Positions 6,829-16,182 are shown, numbered from the stretch's first letter. The stretch is DNA of 46,110 bases from an uncultured bacterium (GCA_905215505.1 CAJMPU010000018.1:1-46110), one strand, 5' to 3'. The notes: generated from the sequence alone by a model not told the origin. Program-made: numbers and translations.

Positions 6829-7764
6829 TTATGCGTCCTTCATCTTGACGTCGAGGGCGTCGCGCAAACCGTCACCCAGCAGGGTGAAGGCGAGCACCGT
6901 CGAGAGAATTGCCAGACCGGGCATGATCATCATCCAGGGAGCAGTCAGAAGATACTGCTGACCGTCCTGAATCATGGAGCCCCACGAAGGCGTAGGCGGA
7001 ATAACGCCCATGCCGAGGAAGGACAGAGCGGACTCGGTCAGAATAGCGCCGCCGATGTTCATGGTCGCGTAGACCACGATGGAAGCAACGGAGTTCGGGA
7101 AGATATGGCGCATAACGATACGGGCATCGGATGCACCCATGGCACGGGCGGCGTCAACATAGTCGTTCTCTTTGACCGTGAGGATCGCGGATCTAAAGAC
7201 GCGCGCAATCGAAGGCCAGCCGAGAATACCGATGGCGATAAAGACGTTCTGAAGGCCACGGCCGATAACGGCGATCATGGCGACGACGAACAGCACGTAC
7301 GGGAACGCCAGGAAGATGTCCGCGCAGCGCATGATAATCGTATCCCAGATGCCGCCATAGAAACCGGCAAGGGCGCCCATGACCAGACCGATCACCGTGG
7401 AGATGGCGGTGGCCATAATACCGACGGAAAGCGAAACACGTGCACCGTAGATAACACGAACGAGAATGTCGCGGCCAAGGGCGTCGGTGCCAAACGGGTG
7501 CTCGGCACACGGAGCCAGCAGCGACGTCTCGGCCATGGTGGTCGAGTCGGAAGCCGTCGGCGAACCGAGCCAGGGCTTAGCCCACAGATCTGCGGTCAGG
7601 GCAACCAAAACGACGACGATGATCCAGCAGACACCGATAACGGCGAGCTTGTTCTTGCGAAGACGCTTAAAAGCGTCGCCCCACAGCGTGCGGGACTTGG
7701 CGGGAGCAGATGCGGCCTTGGTGGCGGTAGCCTGCTCCTGAGACTGAGAATCAGTTTCCTGCAT
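6829..7764 (-). CDS. oppC: Oligopeptide ABC importer permease, OppC type
   Basis: A 311-residue inner-membrane permease with an N-terminal OppC leader segment and about six hydrophobic helices. It carries the EAA-type cytoplasmic loop (DAARAMGASDARIVMRHIFP) that contacts the ATPases. The motif PFGTDALGRDILVRVIYGAR before the second helix is typical of the family. A GGGAGG lies eight bases before the ATG. It follows oppB by 14 bases. Confidence 0.93.
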   Translation of the reverse strand: MQETDSQSQEQATATKAASAPAKSRTLWGDAFKRLRKNKLAVIGVCWIIVVVLVALTADLWAKPWLGSPTASDSTTMAETSLLAPCAEHPFGTDALGRDILVRVIYGARVSLSVGIMATAISTVIGLVMGALAGFYGGIWDTIIMRCADIFLAFPYVLFVVAMIAVIGRGLQNVFIAIGILGWPSIARVFRSAILTVKENDYVDAARAMGASDARIVMRHIFPNSVASIVVYATMNIGGAILTESALSFLGMGVIPPTPSWGSMIQDGQQYLLTAPWMMIMPGLAILSTVLAFTLLGDGLRDALDVKMKDA

Positions 7765-7778
7765 GAGACGTACCTCCC

Positions 7779-8816
7779 TTAGGCCTTATCCGACGGACCG
7801 CCAAGGCGGATGCGCGGGTCGAGGAATGCATAGCTAATGTCGACGAGCAGGTTGATCACCATGACGACGACGACGATGAGCGTAACGCCGCCCATAACGA
7901 TGGGCCAGTCACGCATGCTGATGGCGCGATAGACCTCATAGCCGATACCGGGCCAGTTAAAGACCGTTTCGGTCAGGATGGCACCCGAAAGCATGCCGCC
8001 AAAGTCGACACCAATATAGGTAACGACGGGGATGAGTGCATTCTTAAGCGCATGCTTGATGATGATCGCGCGATTGGAGAGACCCTTGGCCTTTGCCGTA
8101 CGGATGTAATCTTGGTTCATGACGTCAAGCAGCTGCGAACGCATAATGCGGGCAGCATAAGCGGTCGAAACCGAAGCCAGCGTAATGGTCGGAAGCACAT
8201 AGTGCATCCAATCCTGATACTGAGAGCTGGAACCGCCGGCACCCGAAATCGGCATGGAGAATGCGCCGCCGGTGAGGTCCTTAAGGATGACGCCGAAGAA
8301 CAGCTGCAGCAGCATGCCGAGCCAGAAGGCGGGAACGGCAACGAGGATCGACGTGGTCAGCGTTACCAAAATATCCCAGAAGGAATAACGCTTTACCGCC
8401 GAAATGATACCCGCACCGATACCCATGATCGCCTCGAGCACGATGGCGCACGCGGCGAGTTTGACCGTATACGGATACTTCTGGGCAAAGATTTCCGTAA
8501 CCGGCAGCTTGCGCTGGTACGAATTACCCAGATCGCCATGAAGCAGACCGTTCATGTAATACAGATAACGGTCTACAAGCGACGTCTGAACGGGATCGCC
8601 GTTCTCGTCAAGGATCGCGTTACCGTCCTCGTCCGTCTGGACCAGGTGATAGCGTACGCGAAGCTGAAGCTCTACCTCGGGGGACAGAGCCTTGTCTCCA
8701 CCGATCAGCTTGATCGGATCTCCCGGCACGATATTCTGGAGGGCGAACAGAATCAGCGTGACGCCCAAAAACACCGGGATGAACTGAAGCACACGTTTAA
8801 CGATGTACTTACCCAT
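7779..8816 (-). CDS. oppB: Oligopeptide ABC importer permease, OppB type
   Basis: A 345-residue permease, first membrane subunit of the importer. It starts with MGKYIVKRVLQFIPVFLGVT, the usual OppB/DppB first helix. It has the extracytoplasmic loop after helix 1 and the EAA loop (DYIRTAKAKGLSNRAIIIKH) in the second half. GGGGAG lies four bases before the ATG. It is separated from oppA by 156 bases that contain a hairpin. Confidence 0.93.
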   Translation of the reverse strand: MGKYIVKRVLQFIPVFLGVTLILFALQNIVPGDPIKLIGGDKALSPEVELQLRVRYHLVQTDEDGNAILDENGDPVQTSLVDRYLYYMNGLLHGDLGNSYQRKLPVTEIFAQKYPYTVKLAACAIVLEAIMGIGAGIISAVKRYSFWDILVTLTTSILVAVPAFWLGMLLQLFFGVILKDLTGGAFSMPISGAGGSSSQYQDWMHYVLPTITLASVSTAYAARIMRSQLLDVMNQDYIRTAKAKGLSNRAIIIKHALKNALIPVVTYIGVDFGGMLSGAILTETVFNWPGIGYEVYRAISMRDWPIVMGGVTLIVVVVMVINLLVDISYAFLDPRIRLGGPSDKA

Positions 8817-8847
8817 ACCACTCCCCTATCTAGGGATTAACCTAAAT

Positions 8848-8875
8848 GGGATGCCGATCGCCAGACCGGCATCCC
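8848..8875 (-). terminator. Intercistronic hairpin between oppA and oppB
   Basis: GGGATGCCG (8848-8856) pairs with CGGCATCCC (8867-8875) around a 10-base loop. No strong T tract follows on the minus strand. It may act as a partial terminator or 3' mRNA stabiliser giving more binding protein than permease, as is common for this operon type. Confidence 0.55.
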
Positions 8876-8972
8876 AAAATTACCATCAGCCAGTTTACCC
8901 CAGGTTAGGGGGAACTGTATGTTTCCCATGAGGTCTACGTAAATACTTGACCCTCACGGAAGCTGCAAACTC

Positions 8973-10649
8973 TTAGGCGAGCTCAGCGGTACCCAGATCG
9001 GCGTGCTTCTGCGGATCAACGTAGAGGTACTTGACGCGGTCGGAGCCAGCGATGGTGTGCGTGTAGAACATCACCGGGATGACCGGGCAGTCGGCGGCGA
9101 CCATGGCGTCGGCCTCCTGCATCTTGGCGATACGCTCGTCGTCGTCAACCGTGGCACGGGCCTCGTCAACCTTGGCGTCAAAGTCGGGGTTGCTGTAACC
9201 GGAGCGGTTGTCGCCACCCAGGGAGTCGGAGTGGAACAGCGGATACAGGAAGTTGTCCATGATCGGGTAATCGGCGATCCAGCCCAGACGGCCGAACTGA
9301 TAGTTGAAGTTCTGATACTGCTCGAGCAGGGCAGACCACTCAGGGGTATCGGAGACGGCGGTGACGCCCACCTTGGCGAGGTCGCCGATGATGGACTCCA
9401 TGATCTCCTTGTGGCCGCCGTCCTGGTTGTAGGACAGGGTCACATTGATGCCACGATCGCCGTTAGCGCCAGCGGGAGCGACCTTGTCGAGGTACTCGTT
9501 AGCCTTGTCGACGTCGTAGGCGCAGAACTCCCATGCGCCCTCCTTGTAGCCGGCGATTCCCGGAGGAACGATGCCGTCAGCGGGGGTACGGGTGCCCTTG
9601 AAGATGGTCTTGCAGATGGCCTCACGGTTGATAGCCAGGGAGATGCCCCTACGCAGGTCAGCGTTGTTGAACGGCTCGGCCGTGGTGTTGCACGTCAGAT
9701 AGTACGTGGAAGGCTCGGAACCGAGCAGCATGCGCGCACCATCACTCATGGTGTAGCCATCCTTGGACTCGCCGCGGTCCTTCTTGGCGGCGTCGATCTG
9801 AGCAACGGGAACGTCGCAGACATCGAGGTTACCGGCCTGGAACTCCTTGTAAGCGGTCTCCACGTCCTTGATGACCTGGAAGTGGATGGCGTCGATCTTG
9901 GCCTTGTCGCCATAATAATCGTCGAACTTCTTGAGGTTGATCTCCTGACCATCCTCCCACTTACCGTCCATCATGAACGGGCCGTTGCCGACCGGGGCAA
10001 GATAGAAGCTCTTGACATCGGTCTCGGCGCACTCGGGAACCGGGGACAGAGCCGGGTGAGAGGCGACGAAGGGGAAGTCGGCGTAAGCGGAAGACAGCTT
10101 AACGACGAGGGTCTCATCGTCGGGGCAAGTAACACCGCTGAGCTCGGTAGCGTTACCGGCAAGTAGATCGTCATAGCCCTCGACCATGGAAAGGTGATAG
10201 GAGACCTCGGAAGGACCATACTCGGTAGCGATGGCCGACTTGGTGTTGACCAGGCGCTCCCAACCGAGCTTGAAGGACTTGGAGGTAACGTCGTCACCGT
10301 TATGGAACTTGGCCTTCTTGATCTTGAAGGTGAACTCGGTGGCGTCGTCGTTAGCCTCAAAGGACTCGCAAGCCAGCGGAACGATCTCGCCCTTCTCGTT
10401 ATCGTACTCCGTCAGAGCGTCGAAGAGCTGGTACTCGACCTGAGTGCCCTGATCCTCCTGGACGTTGTAGGGGTCGATGCAGACCGGGTTGTTGATGTAG
10501 AAGTTCAGCGTCGAACCGGACTCAGAACCGGAAGCGTCGCCGCCCTTCTTGCCGCATGCGGCAAGAAAAGCCATGGAGCTCGCAGCGAGGGTGCCGCCAA
10601 CAAAGGCGCGACGACCCATAACGGGCTGGTGGAACATAGAATCAGCCAT
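8973..10649 (-). CDS. oppA: Oligopeptide-binding lipoprotein, OppA type
   Basis: A 558-residue SBP_bac_5 family solute-binding protein that delivers substrate to OppBC from the outer face of the membrane. The N-terminus has a twin-arginine-like MGRRAFVGG (residues 11-19), a hydrophobic stretch and the lipobox FLAAC with Cys32 as lipidation site. A Gly/Ser-rich linker follows. The ATG at 10649 is set by AAGGAGG five bases upstream; a longer in-frame reading to 10694 lacks this. It is the first gene of the opp operon. The 236 bases upstream, before the secG terminator, are AT-rich and should hold the promoter, but I could not fix -35/-10 boxes with confidence. Confidence 0.92.
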   Translation of the reverse strand: MADSMFHQPVMGRRAFVGGTLAASSMAFLAACGKKGGDASGSESGSTLNFYINNPVCIDPYNVQEDQGTQVEYQLFDALTEYDNEKGEIVPLACESFEANDDATEFTFKIKKAKFHNGDDVTSKSFKLGWERLVNTKSAIATEYGPSEVSYHLSMVEGYDDLLAGNATELSGVTCPDDETLVVKLSSAYADFPFVASHPALSPVPECAETDVKSFYLAPVGNGPFMMDGKWEDGQEINLKKFDDYYGDKAKIDAIHFQVIKDVETAYKEFQAGNLDVCDVPVAQIDAAKKDRGESKDGYTMSDGARMLLGSEPSTYYLTCNTTAEPFNNADLRRGISLAINREAICKTIFKGTRTPADGIVPPGIAGYKEGAWEFCAYDVDKANEYLDKVAPAGANGDRGINVTLSYNQDGGHKEIMESIIGDLAKVGVTAVSDTPEWSALLEQYQNFNYQFGRLGWIADYPIMDNFLYPLFHSDSLGGDNRSGYSNPDFDAKVDEARATVDDDERIAKMQEADAMVAADCPVIPVMFYTHTIAGSDRVKYLYVDPQKHADLGTAELA

Positions 10650-10885
10650 GCCATCCTCCTTATGAGATAGGACAAAGTGAATTCGGCCGGGCAACGTCGA
10701 GACAGCCCAATCGAACCATTCAAACGCGGTCCGCTGTTATGGCTGGTTATGCAATGCGGGCCAACGTTTTGCAATACAGTAGCGCATTTTATGCACAATT
10801 TGGCGCTGATTCCGGTTAACGGTCGAGAATTTCTTTAGTTGGGCGAAGTATGTGGGGATATTTTGGCTCTGTTACAAGTCTGTAA

Positions 10886-10917
10886 ACAAAAAGGGCCCCG
10901 CACATGTGGGACCCCTT
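10886..10917 (-). terminator. Terminator of secG
   Basis: An imperfect GC-rich hairpin at about 10891-10916 is followed on the minus strand by TTTTTGTTTAC. It lies 22 bases past the secG stop. Confidence 0.8.
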
Positions 10918-10939
10918 ACAAACGTATATACGCCGATGC

Positions 10940-11194
10940 TTAGTAGCCGACGATGCCCTGCGGGAAGAAAAACATGCACAGCACGACGCACACGGCAAAC
11001 ACGACAGCCATGATGACGGTCAGGCGGTCGAGGTTCTGTTCCATAACGCCTGTGGCAGAGCTGGAGTTATACAGCGAGCTAGCAATCATATCCGAAACGC
11101 CGGTACCCTTACCGGAATGCATCAGGACGAGAATCGTCAGCGCCACGGCAGAGACAGCCCAAACGACAAACAGAAGAATCTGGAACGGACCCAT
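10940..11194 (-). CDS. secG: Preprotein translocase subunit SecG
   Basis: An 84-residue membrane protein, accessory subunit of the SecYEG channel. Two transmembrane helices (about residues 5-25 and 58-78) flank the conserved polar stretch with HSGKGTGVSD. AAGGAG lies seven bases before the ATG. Its place downstream of the glycolytic genes is the usual tpi-secG linkage of Gram-positive bacteria, here with gpmI in between and terminators on both sides, so it is its own transcription unit. Confidence 0.93.
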   Translation of the reverse strand: MGPFQILLFVVWAVSAVALTILVLMHSGKGTGVSDMIASSLYNSSSATGVMEQNLDRLTVIMAVVFAVCVVLCMFFFPQGIVGY

Positions 11195-11298
11195 AGATAA
11201 GCTCCTTAATAGAACAATTCAAACTCCAGTACTGTACCACAACCCCCAGCACTCCCCCACCCGCCATTTAGGTACGGGGCAGAAATGGCAGAAATATT

Positions 11299-11333
11299 AA
11301 AAAGGGGATTGTCCAGTCGTGGACAACCCCCTT
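11299..11333 (-). terminator. Terminator of the gpmI end of the glycolytic block
   Basis: A 12-bp stem with one mismatch around GTCG (about 11304-11331) is followed on the minus strand by TTTTTAAT. It lies 26 bases beyond the gpmI stop. Confidence 0.85.
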
Positions 11334-11358
11334 ACTAGAAAACGGAATTTGTTTTCTA

Positions 11359-12912
11359 TTAGGCCTCGGTGGCGAGCACGCGACCCGTCATCTCGGCGGA
11401 AGGCTCCAGACCAGCCATGGTGAGCATAGTCGGGGCGATATCGGATAGACGACCGTCCTCGATACCTGTGAGCTGTGCCTTCTCATCAACGATGATAAAC
11501 GGCACACGGTTGGTGGTGTGAGCCGTAAACGGATGCTTGGAACCGTCGGAAGCAACGTCAAACATGTGATCAGCGTTGCCGTGGTCGGCGGTAATCAGCG
11601 CAAAGCCGCCCTTAGCGAGAATCGCCGGGACAACCTTGGACAGGGCATCGTCAACAGCCTCGACGGCCTTAACGGCGGCGTCGAAGACACCGGTGTGACC
11701 AACCATGTCGCAGTTCGCGAAGTTCACGATGTAGAAATCAGCGCGATCCTCGTTGATGGCGGCGACGAGCTTCTCGGTAACCTCGGGAGCGCTCATCTCG
11801 GGCTGCAGATCGTAGGTAGCAACCTTAGGGGAAGCGACGAGCACGCGCTCCTCGCCCTCCTTGGGCTCCTCGATGCCGCCGTTGAGGAAGAACGTCACGT
11901 GGGCGTACTTCTCGGTCTCGGCGGTGTGCAGCTGCTTCAGGCCATTGGCGGCGATAACGTCGGCCAGGACGTTCTCGGGGAATGTCTTGGGGAAGGCGAC
12001 CTCGACGTCAAACGTCGGATCGTACTCGGTCATCGTCACAAAGTGCGAAAGCTTGATCTGCTCGCGCTCAAAGCCGTCGAACTCCTTGTCCGTGAACACG
12101 CGGGTCATCTGACGAGCGCGGTCGGGACGGAAGTTGAAGAAGATGGCCGCATCGCCCTCGTGAATGCCCTCGTTGTGGGCAGCAAAGGGCTCGACGAACT
12201 CGTCGCCGCGCGGATCCTTCTCATAGTAGGCCTTGATACCGGCAACGGGGTCGGTATCGGCATCGGACGCATTGACCATGACGTCGTAGGCACGCTGGAT
12301 GCGCTCCCAACGGTTGTCGCGGTCCATGGCCCAATAGCGGCCCGAAACGGTAGCGACGCGAGCGTCGCAACCGGTCTCCTCGGAGATCTTAGCCAGGAAG
12401 GCGCAGAACTCACTCATGTAACCGGCACCGGACTGCGGGTCAACGTCGCGGCCATCCATGAAGGCGTGGACGCGAACGGTCTTGACACCATGCTCGGCAG
12501 CCATCTTGACCAGAGCCTCGACGTGGTTCATGTGAGAATGAACACCGCCAGGGCTCATAAGGCCCATGAGGTGAAGGGTCTTGCCGTCAGCCTTGACGTC
12601 GTCCATAGCCTTGACGAAAACCTCGTTCTTGGCGATGGAGCCGTCCTTGATGGCGTTGTTGATGCGCGAAAGCTCCTGGAACACGATGCGGCCGGCACCG
12701 ATGTTGAGGTGACCCACCTCGGAGTTACCCATCTGGCCATCGGGAAGACCCACGTCCTCGCCCGAAGCGCCGAGCGTGGTGTGGGGGTACTTCTCGTACA
12801 GGCTATCAAGGAAGGGCGTCTTGGCAGCGGCGACGGCGTTCTCGCCATCGGCCGGAGCAAGGCCGCAACCATCCATGATGATCAGGAGTGCAGGAAGATG
12901 ACGCTGTGCCAT
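11359..12912 (-). CDS. gpmI: Cofactor-independent phosphoglycerate mutase
   Basis: A 517-residue Mn-dependent enzyme of the alkaline-phosphatase superfamily that interconverts 3- and 2-phosphoglycerate. Asp14 (IMDGCG) and nucleophile Ser64 in QMGNSEVGHLNIGAGR are visible, with DGRDVDP, FFNFRPDRARQ and the metal motif ADHGNADHMFD near the C-terminus. Length matches the family. It starts five bases after the tpiA stop, so gpmI is co-transcribed with tpiA and pgk. Confidence 0.96.
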   Translation of the reverse strand: MAQRHLPALLIIMDGCGLAPADGENAVAAAKTPFLDSLYEKYPHTTLGASGEDVGLPDGQMGNSEVGHLNIGAGRIVFQELSRINNAIKDGSIAKNEVFVKAMDDVKADGKTLHLMGLMSPGGVHSHMNHVEALVKMAAEHGVKTVRVHAFMDGRDVDPQSGAGYMSEFCAFLAKISEETGCDARVATVSGRYWAMDRDNRWERIQRAYDVMVNASDADTDPVAGIKAYYEKDPRGDEFVEPFAAHNEGIHEGDAAIFFNFRPDRARQMTRVFTDKEFDGFEREQIKLSHFVTMTEYDPTFDVEVAFPKTFPENVLADVIAANGLKQLHTAETEKYAHVTFFLNGGIEEPKEGEERVLVASPKVATYDLQPEMSAPEVTEKLVAAINEDRADFYIVNFANCDMVGHTGVFDAAVKAVEAVDDALSKVVPAILAKGGFALITADHGNADHMFDVASDGSKHPFTAHTTNRVPFIIVDEKAQLTGIEDGRLSDIAPTMLTMAGLEPSAEMTGRVLATEA

Positions 12913-12917
12913 ATGTC

Positions 12918-13685
12918 CTACTCGCCTGCCTTGACGACCATAGAGGCGAAGTCGGCAGCCTTGAGCGAAGCGCCGCCCACAAGGGCGCCGTCAACGTCGG
13001 GCTTGGCGACGAGCTCGGCGATGTTGCCGGGCTTAGCGGAACCACCGTACAGGACGCGGATGCCGTTAGCGAGCTCCTCGCCGAACATCTCCTTGAGGGT
13101 CTCACGGATAGCGCCGCAGACCTCCTGAGCGTCCTCGGCGGTAGCGGTCTTGCCGGTGCCGATGGCCCAGATGGGCTCGTAGGCGACGACGACCTGCTTG
13201 GGGCAGGTGATCTCAAGACCAGCAAGGCCGGCCTTGACCTGGTTCACGACGTGCTCGACATAGGTGCCGGCCTCGCGGACCTCAAGGGACTCGCCGCAGC
13301 AGAAGACGGGAACAAGACCGGCGGCAACGAGAGCCTTGGCCTTCTTGTTCTGGTCCTCGTCGGTCTCGTGGAAGTAGTCACGACGCTCGGAGTGACCGAT
13401 GATGCAGTAGGTGCAACCAGCGGACTTGAGCATGTCGCAAGAGGACTCACCGGTGAAGGCACCCTTGGCCTCCCAGTACACATTCTGTGCACCGAGGGCG
13501 ATGGGGGCAGCCTGAATGCGGTCATGAACCGTGGTGATGTCGATAGTCGGAGGGCAGACGAGCACCTCGACGCCAGCCGGAACCTCGGGCAGAGCCTGAG
13601 CCAGCTCGTCGGCGAGCTTGGCGGCCTCGGCGACGTCGTTGTTCATCTTCCAGTTACCAGCGATAAGAAGGGTGCGATTAGGCAT
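12918..13685 (-). CDS. tpiA: Triosephosphate isomerase
   Basis: A 255-residue TIM-barrel enzyme converting dihydroxyacetone phosphate and glyceraldehyde-3-phosphate. The catalytic residues are Lys13 (GNWKMN), His98 (IIGHSERR) and Glu170 (AYEPIWAIGTG). The phosphate-binding YGGSAKPGN and GALVGGASL are near the end. The start codon overlaps the pgk stop within ATGCCTAA (13678-13685), and GGAGG lies nine bases upstream inside pgk, indicating translational coupling. A longer frame upstream is discarded because it precedes the family N-terminus. Confidence 0.96.
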   Translation of the reverse strand: MPNRTLLIAGNWKMNNDVAEAAKLADELAQALPEVPAGVEVLVCPPTIDITTVHDRIQAAPIALGAQNVYWEAKGAFTGESSCDMLKSAGCTYCIIGHSERRDYFHETDEDQNKKAKALVAAGLVPVFCCGESLEVREAGTYVEHVVNQVKAGLAGLEITCPKQVVVAYEPIWAIGTGKTATAEDAQEVCGAIRETLKEMFGEELANGIRVLYGGSAKPGNIAELVAKPDVDGALVGGASLKAADFASMVVKAGE

Positions 13686-14868
13686 CGAGAAGCGCCTCCA
13701 CTCCGGGCAGGGCCTTACCCTCGACGAGCTCCATGGAAGCTCCACCACCGGTGGAGATCCAGCTCATCTTGTCGGCCAGGTTGAACTTGTTGACAGCTGC
13801 GACGGAGTCGCCACCGCCGATGATCGAGGTGCAGTCGGCCTCGGCGACAGCCTCGGCGATAGCCTGGGTGCCGTGAGCGAAGTTGTCGAACTCGAAGACG
13901 CCCATGGGGCCGTTCCAGAACACGGTCTTGGCACCCTTGACGGCCTCGGCGTAAAGCTCCTCGGTCTTGGGGCCGATGTCCATGCCCTCACGATCGTCGG
14001 GGATAGCGTCGGAAGCGACAACCTCGGGGACAGCGTCCTCGCCAAAGTGATCGGCAACGCGGTTGTCGATGGGGAGCAGGATCTTGACGCCCTTCTCCTC
14101 GGCCTTCTTGAGCATCTCGCCAGCGCGCTCGACCCAGTCCTCTTCCTTGAGGGACTGACCAACGGACAGGCCCTGAGCCAGGAAGAAAGTGTAGGCCATG
14201 CCGCCACCGATGATCAGGGTGTCAGCGGAGTCGATGAGGTGATCGAGAACGCCGATCTTGGAGGAAACCTTGGAACCGCCGACGATGGCGACGAAGGGGC
14301 GCTCGGGCTCGGCGAAGATGCCGGTCAGCGTGTCGACCTCCTTCTCGAGCAGGAAGCCGGCGACGGCAGGCAGGTAAGCGGCGGGGCCCACGACGGAACC
14401 CTGGGCGCGGTGAGCGGTGCCGAAGGCATCGAGAACGAAGACGTCACCATAGGAAGCGAGCTTCTTGGCGATCTCGGGATCGTTCTTCTTCTCACGCTTA
14501 TCGAAGCGGACGTTCTCGAGAACGAGAACCTTGCCCGGCTCGACGGCAGCGACAGCCTCGGCAGCCTTCTCGCCGTAGGTGTCGGCGACAAAGGCAACGT
14601 CGAGACCAGAGAGCTCGGCGAGCTTCTTGGCGACGGGCTCGAGGGACAGCTCGGGCTGGAAGCCGGTGCCATCGGGACGGCCGAGGTGGCTCATGAGGAT
14701 GACGCGAGCGTTGTGCTCAACGAGATAGTTGATGGTGGGCAGGGCAGCCTTGATACGGGTGGTGTCGCCAACGACGCCATCCTTGATAGGCACGTTGAAG
14801 TCAACGCGGACGAGAACGCGCTTGCCGTCGACATCGATGTCGCGGACGGTCTTCTTGGTAAAGGCCAT
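13678..14868 (-). CDS. pgk: Phosphoglycerate kinase
   Basis: A 396-residue two-domain kinase making ATP and 3-phosphoglycerate from 1,3-bisphosphoglycerate. Visible motifs are RVDFNVP near residue 25, LMSHLGRP, the nucleotide-loop GGSKVSSKIGVLD, WNGPMGVFEF, and GGGDSVAAV with STGGGAS near the end. The ATG at 14868 gives the usual N-terminus MAFTKKTVRD; in-frame codons upstream lack family similarity. It is followed by tpiA (8-base overlap) and gpmI. A terminator separates it from gap upstream. Confidence 0.96.
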   Translation of the reverse strand: MAFTKKTVRDIDVDGKRVLVRVDFNVPIKDGVVGDTTRIKAALPTINYLVEHNARVILMSHLGRPDGTGFQPELSLEPVAKKLAELSGLDVAFVADTYGEKAAEAVAAVEPGKVLVLENVRFDKREKKNDPEIAKKLASYGDVFVLDAFGTAHRAQGSVVGPAAYLPAVAGFLLEKEVDTLTGIFAEPERPFVAIVGGSKVSSKIGVLDHLIDSADTLIIGGGMAYTFFLAQGLSVGQSLKEEDWVERAGEMLKKAEEKGVKILLPIDNRVADHFGEDAVPEVVASDAIPDDREGMDIGPKTEELYAEAVKGAKTVFWNGPMGVFEFDNFAHGTQAIAEAVAEADCTSIIGGGDSVAAVNKFNLADKMSWISTGGGASMELVEGKALPGVEALLDA

Positions 14869-14924
14869 GTTTGCTTCTACCTTTCGTACGTGTCTGCCTC
14901 CCATTACGGCAGACGATTTCCTAT

Positions 14925-14971
14925 AAAAAGGGCGCGACCCTAGGGTGTAAGCCCTATAAGGCCGCGCCCTT
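14925..14971 (-). terminator. Terminator of gap
   Basis: AAGGGCGCG (14928-14936) pairs with CGCGCCCTT (14963-14971), with a nested CCCTA/TAGGG hairpin between. On the minus strand a T run follows. It lies between gap and pgk, so gap can be transcribed alone, with readthrough or a separate promoter for pgk. Confidence 0.85.
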
Positions 14972-15008
14972 CTTTAGACGCTCAACGAGCTATTCGCTAA
15001 AAGCTAAA

Positions 15009-16034
15009 TTAAGCAACGAACTTCTCGAAGTACTTGATGGTGCGGACCATCTGAGAGGTGTAAGAGTTCTCGTTGTCGTACCAAGAGGTGACCTGAACGA
15101 GGGTCTGGCCGTTGCCGAGGTCAGAGCACATGGTCTGAGTGGCGTCGAAGATGGAGCCGTGGGTCTCGCCGATGATGTCGGTGGAGACGATGTCGTCCTC
15201 GTTGTAACCGAAGGTCTCGGAGATGGTGGCAGCGTAGGCCTTCATAGCGGCGTTAACCTCGTCGACGGTGACCTTCTTGTCAACGACAGCGTAGAGGTTG
15301 GTGATGGAGCCGGTCGGCGTCGGGACGCGCTGGGCGGCACCGATGAGCTTACCGTTGAGCTCGGGGAGAACCAGGCCGATAGCCTTAGCAGCACCGGTGG
15401 TGTTGGGGACGATGTTGACGGCGCAGGCGCGGCTACGACGCTTGTTGCCCTTGCGCTGCGGGCCGTCGAGCGGCATCTGGTCGCCGGTCCAGGCGTGAAT
15501 GGTGGTCATAATGCCGGACACGATGGGAGCGAAGTCGTTCAGACCCTTGGCCATCGGGGCGAGGCAGTTGGTGGTGCAGGAAGCGGCGGAGATGATGTTG
15601 TCCTCAGCGGTCAGCGTCTCGTGGTTGACGTTGTACACGATGGTGGGCAGATCGCTGCCAGCCGGAGCGGAGATGACGACCTTCTTGGCGCCAGCGTTGA
15701 TGTGGGCCTGAGCCTTAGCCTTGCTGGTGTAGAAGCCGGTGCACTCGAGAACGACGTCGACGTCGAGGTCGCCCCAAGGCAGGTTGTTGGCGTCGGCCTC
15801 CTTGTAGATCTTGATCTCCTTGCCGTCAACGGTGATGGAATCCTCGCCAGCAACGACCTCGTGATCGCGAGCGTAGTTGCCCTGCGTGGAGTCGTACTTC
15901 AGCAGGTAAGCGAGCATATCGGGAGAGGTGAGGTCGTTGATAGCGACGATCTCGGAGCCCTCATGACCGAACATCTGACGGAAAGCCAGACGACCGATGC
16001 GACCGAAGCCGTTAATAGCAACCTTTACTGCCAT
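15009..16034 (-). CDS. gap: Glyceraldehyde-3-phosphate dehydrogenase
   Basis: A 341-residue phosphorylating GAPDH. An N-terminal Rossmann motif INGFGRIGR is followed by IND with Asp34, suggesting NAD rather than NADP use. The catalytic Cys153 lies in SAASCTTNC, and WYDNENSYTSQM is near the end. AAAGGAG lies five bases before the ATG at 16034; the longer frame to 16136 is non-family sequence. It sits in the whiA-gap-pgk-tpiA order usual for Actinobacteria. The upstream region holds a -10-like TATATT (16107-16112) and a cre-like palindrome. Confidence 0.96.
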   Translation of the reverse strand: MAVKVAINGFGRIGRLAFRQMFGHEGSEIVAINDLTSPDMLAYLLKYDSTQGNYARDHEVVAGEDSITVDGKEIKIYKEADANNLPWGDLDVDVVLECTGFYTSKAKAQAHINAGAKKVVISAPAGSDLPTIVYNVNHETLTAEDNIISAASCTTNCLAPMAKGLNDFAPIVSGIMTTIHAWTGDQMPLDGPQRKGNKRRSRACAVNIVPNTTGAAKAIGLVLPELNGKLIGAAQRVPTPTGSITNLYAVVDKKVTVDEVNAAMKAYAATISETFGYNEDDIVSTDIIGETHGSIFDATQTMCSDLGNGQTLVQVTSWYDNENSYTSQMVRTIKYFEKFVA

Positions 16035-16168
16035 TGTGTCTCCTTTCGTAAGGCCCCCGCGAGCTACAGCGCCCGCCGTTGAGGCCCACAAACTAACCAC
16101 TCGCCTAATATACCTTTTTTTTGACTTGAATTTCACGAGAATGCTCGAAATTGAAAATCAAATTTACG

Positions 16169-16182
16169 TTAAAACGTTTTAA
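16169..16182. promoter_or_regulatory. cre-like / LacI-family operator upstream of gap
   Basis: A perfect 14-base palindrome, TTAAAACGTTTTAA, in an AT-rich 193-base intergenic region. Its centre, AACGTT, is the core of LacI/GalR-family operators and the whole resembles catabolite-response elements. It lies about 57 bases upstream of the candidate gap -10 box (16107-16112), a position that would suit activation. The ten bases AAACGTTTTA recur upstream of the sialic-acid-type operon (28810-28819). Confidence 0.5.

Noticed and set aside
4967..6961. A 664-codon plus-strand open frame
   Set aside because: It is antisense to oppF and oppD, which have complete motif sets; the frame is a codon-bias artefact.
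13618..14943. A 441-codon plus-strand open frame
   Set aside because: It is antisense to pgk and has the same low-complexity composition as other shadows.
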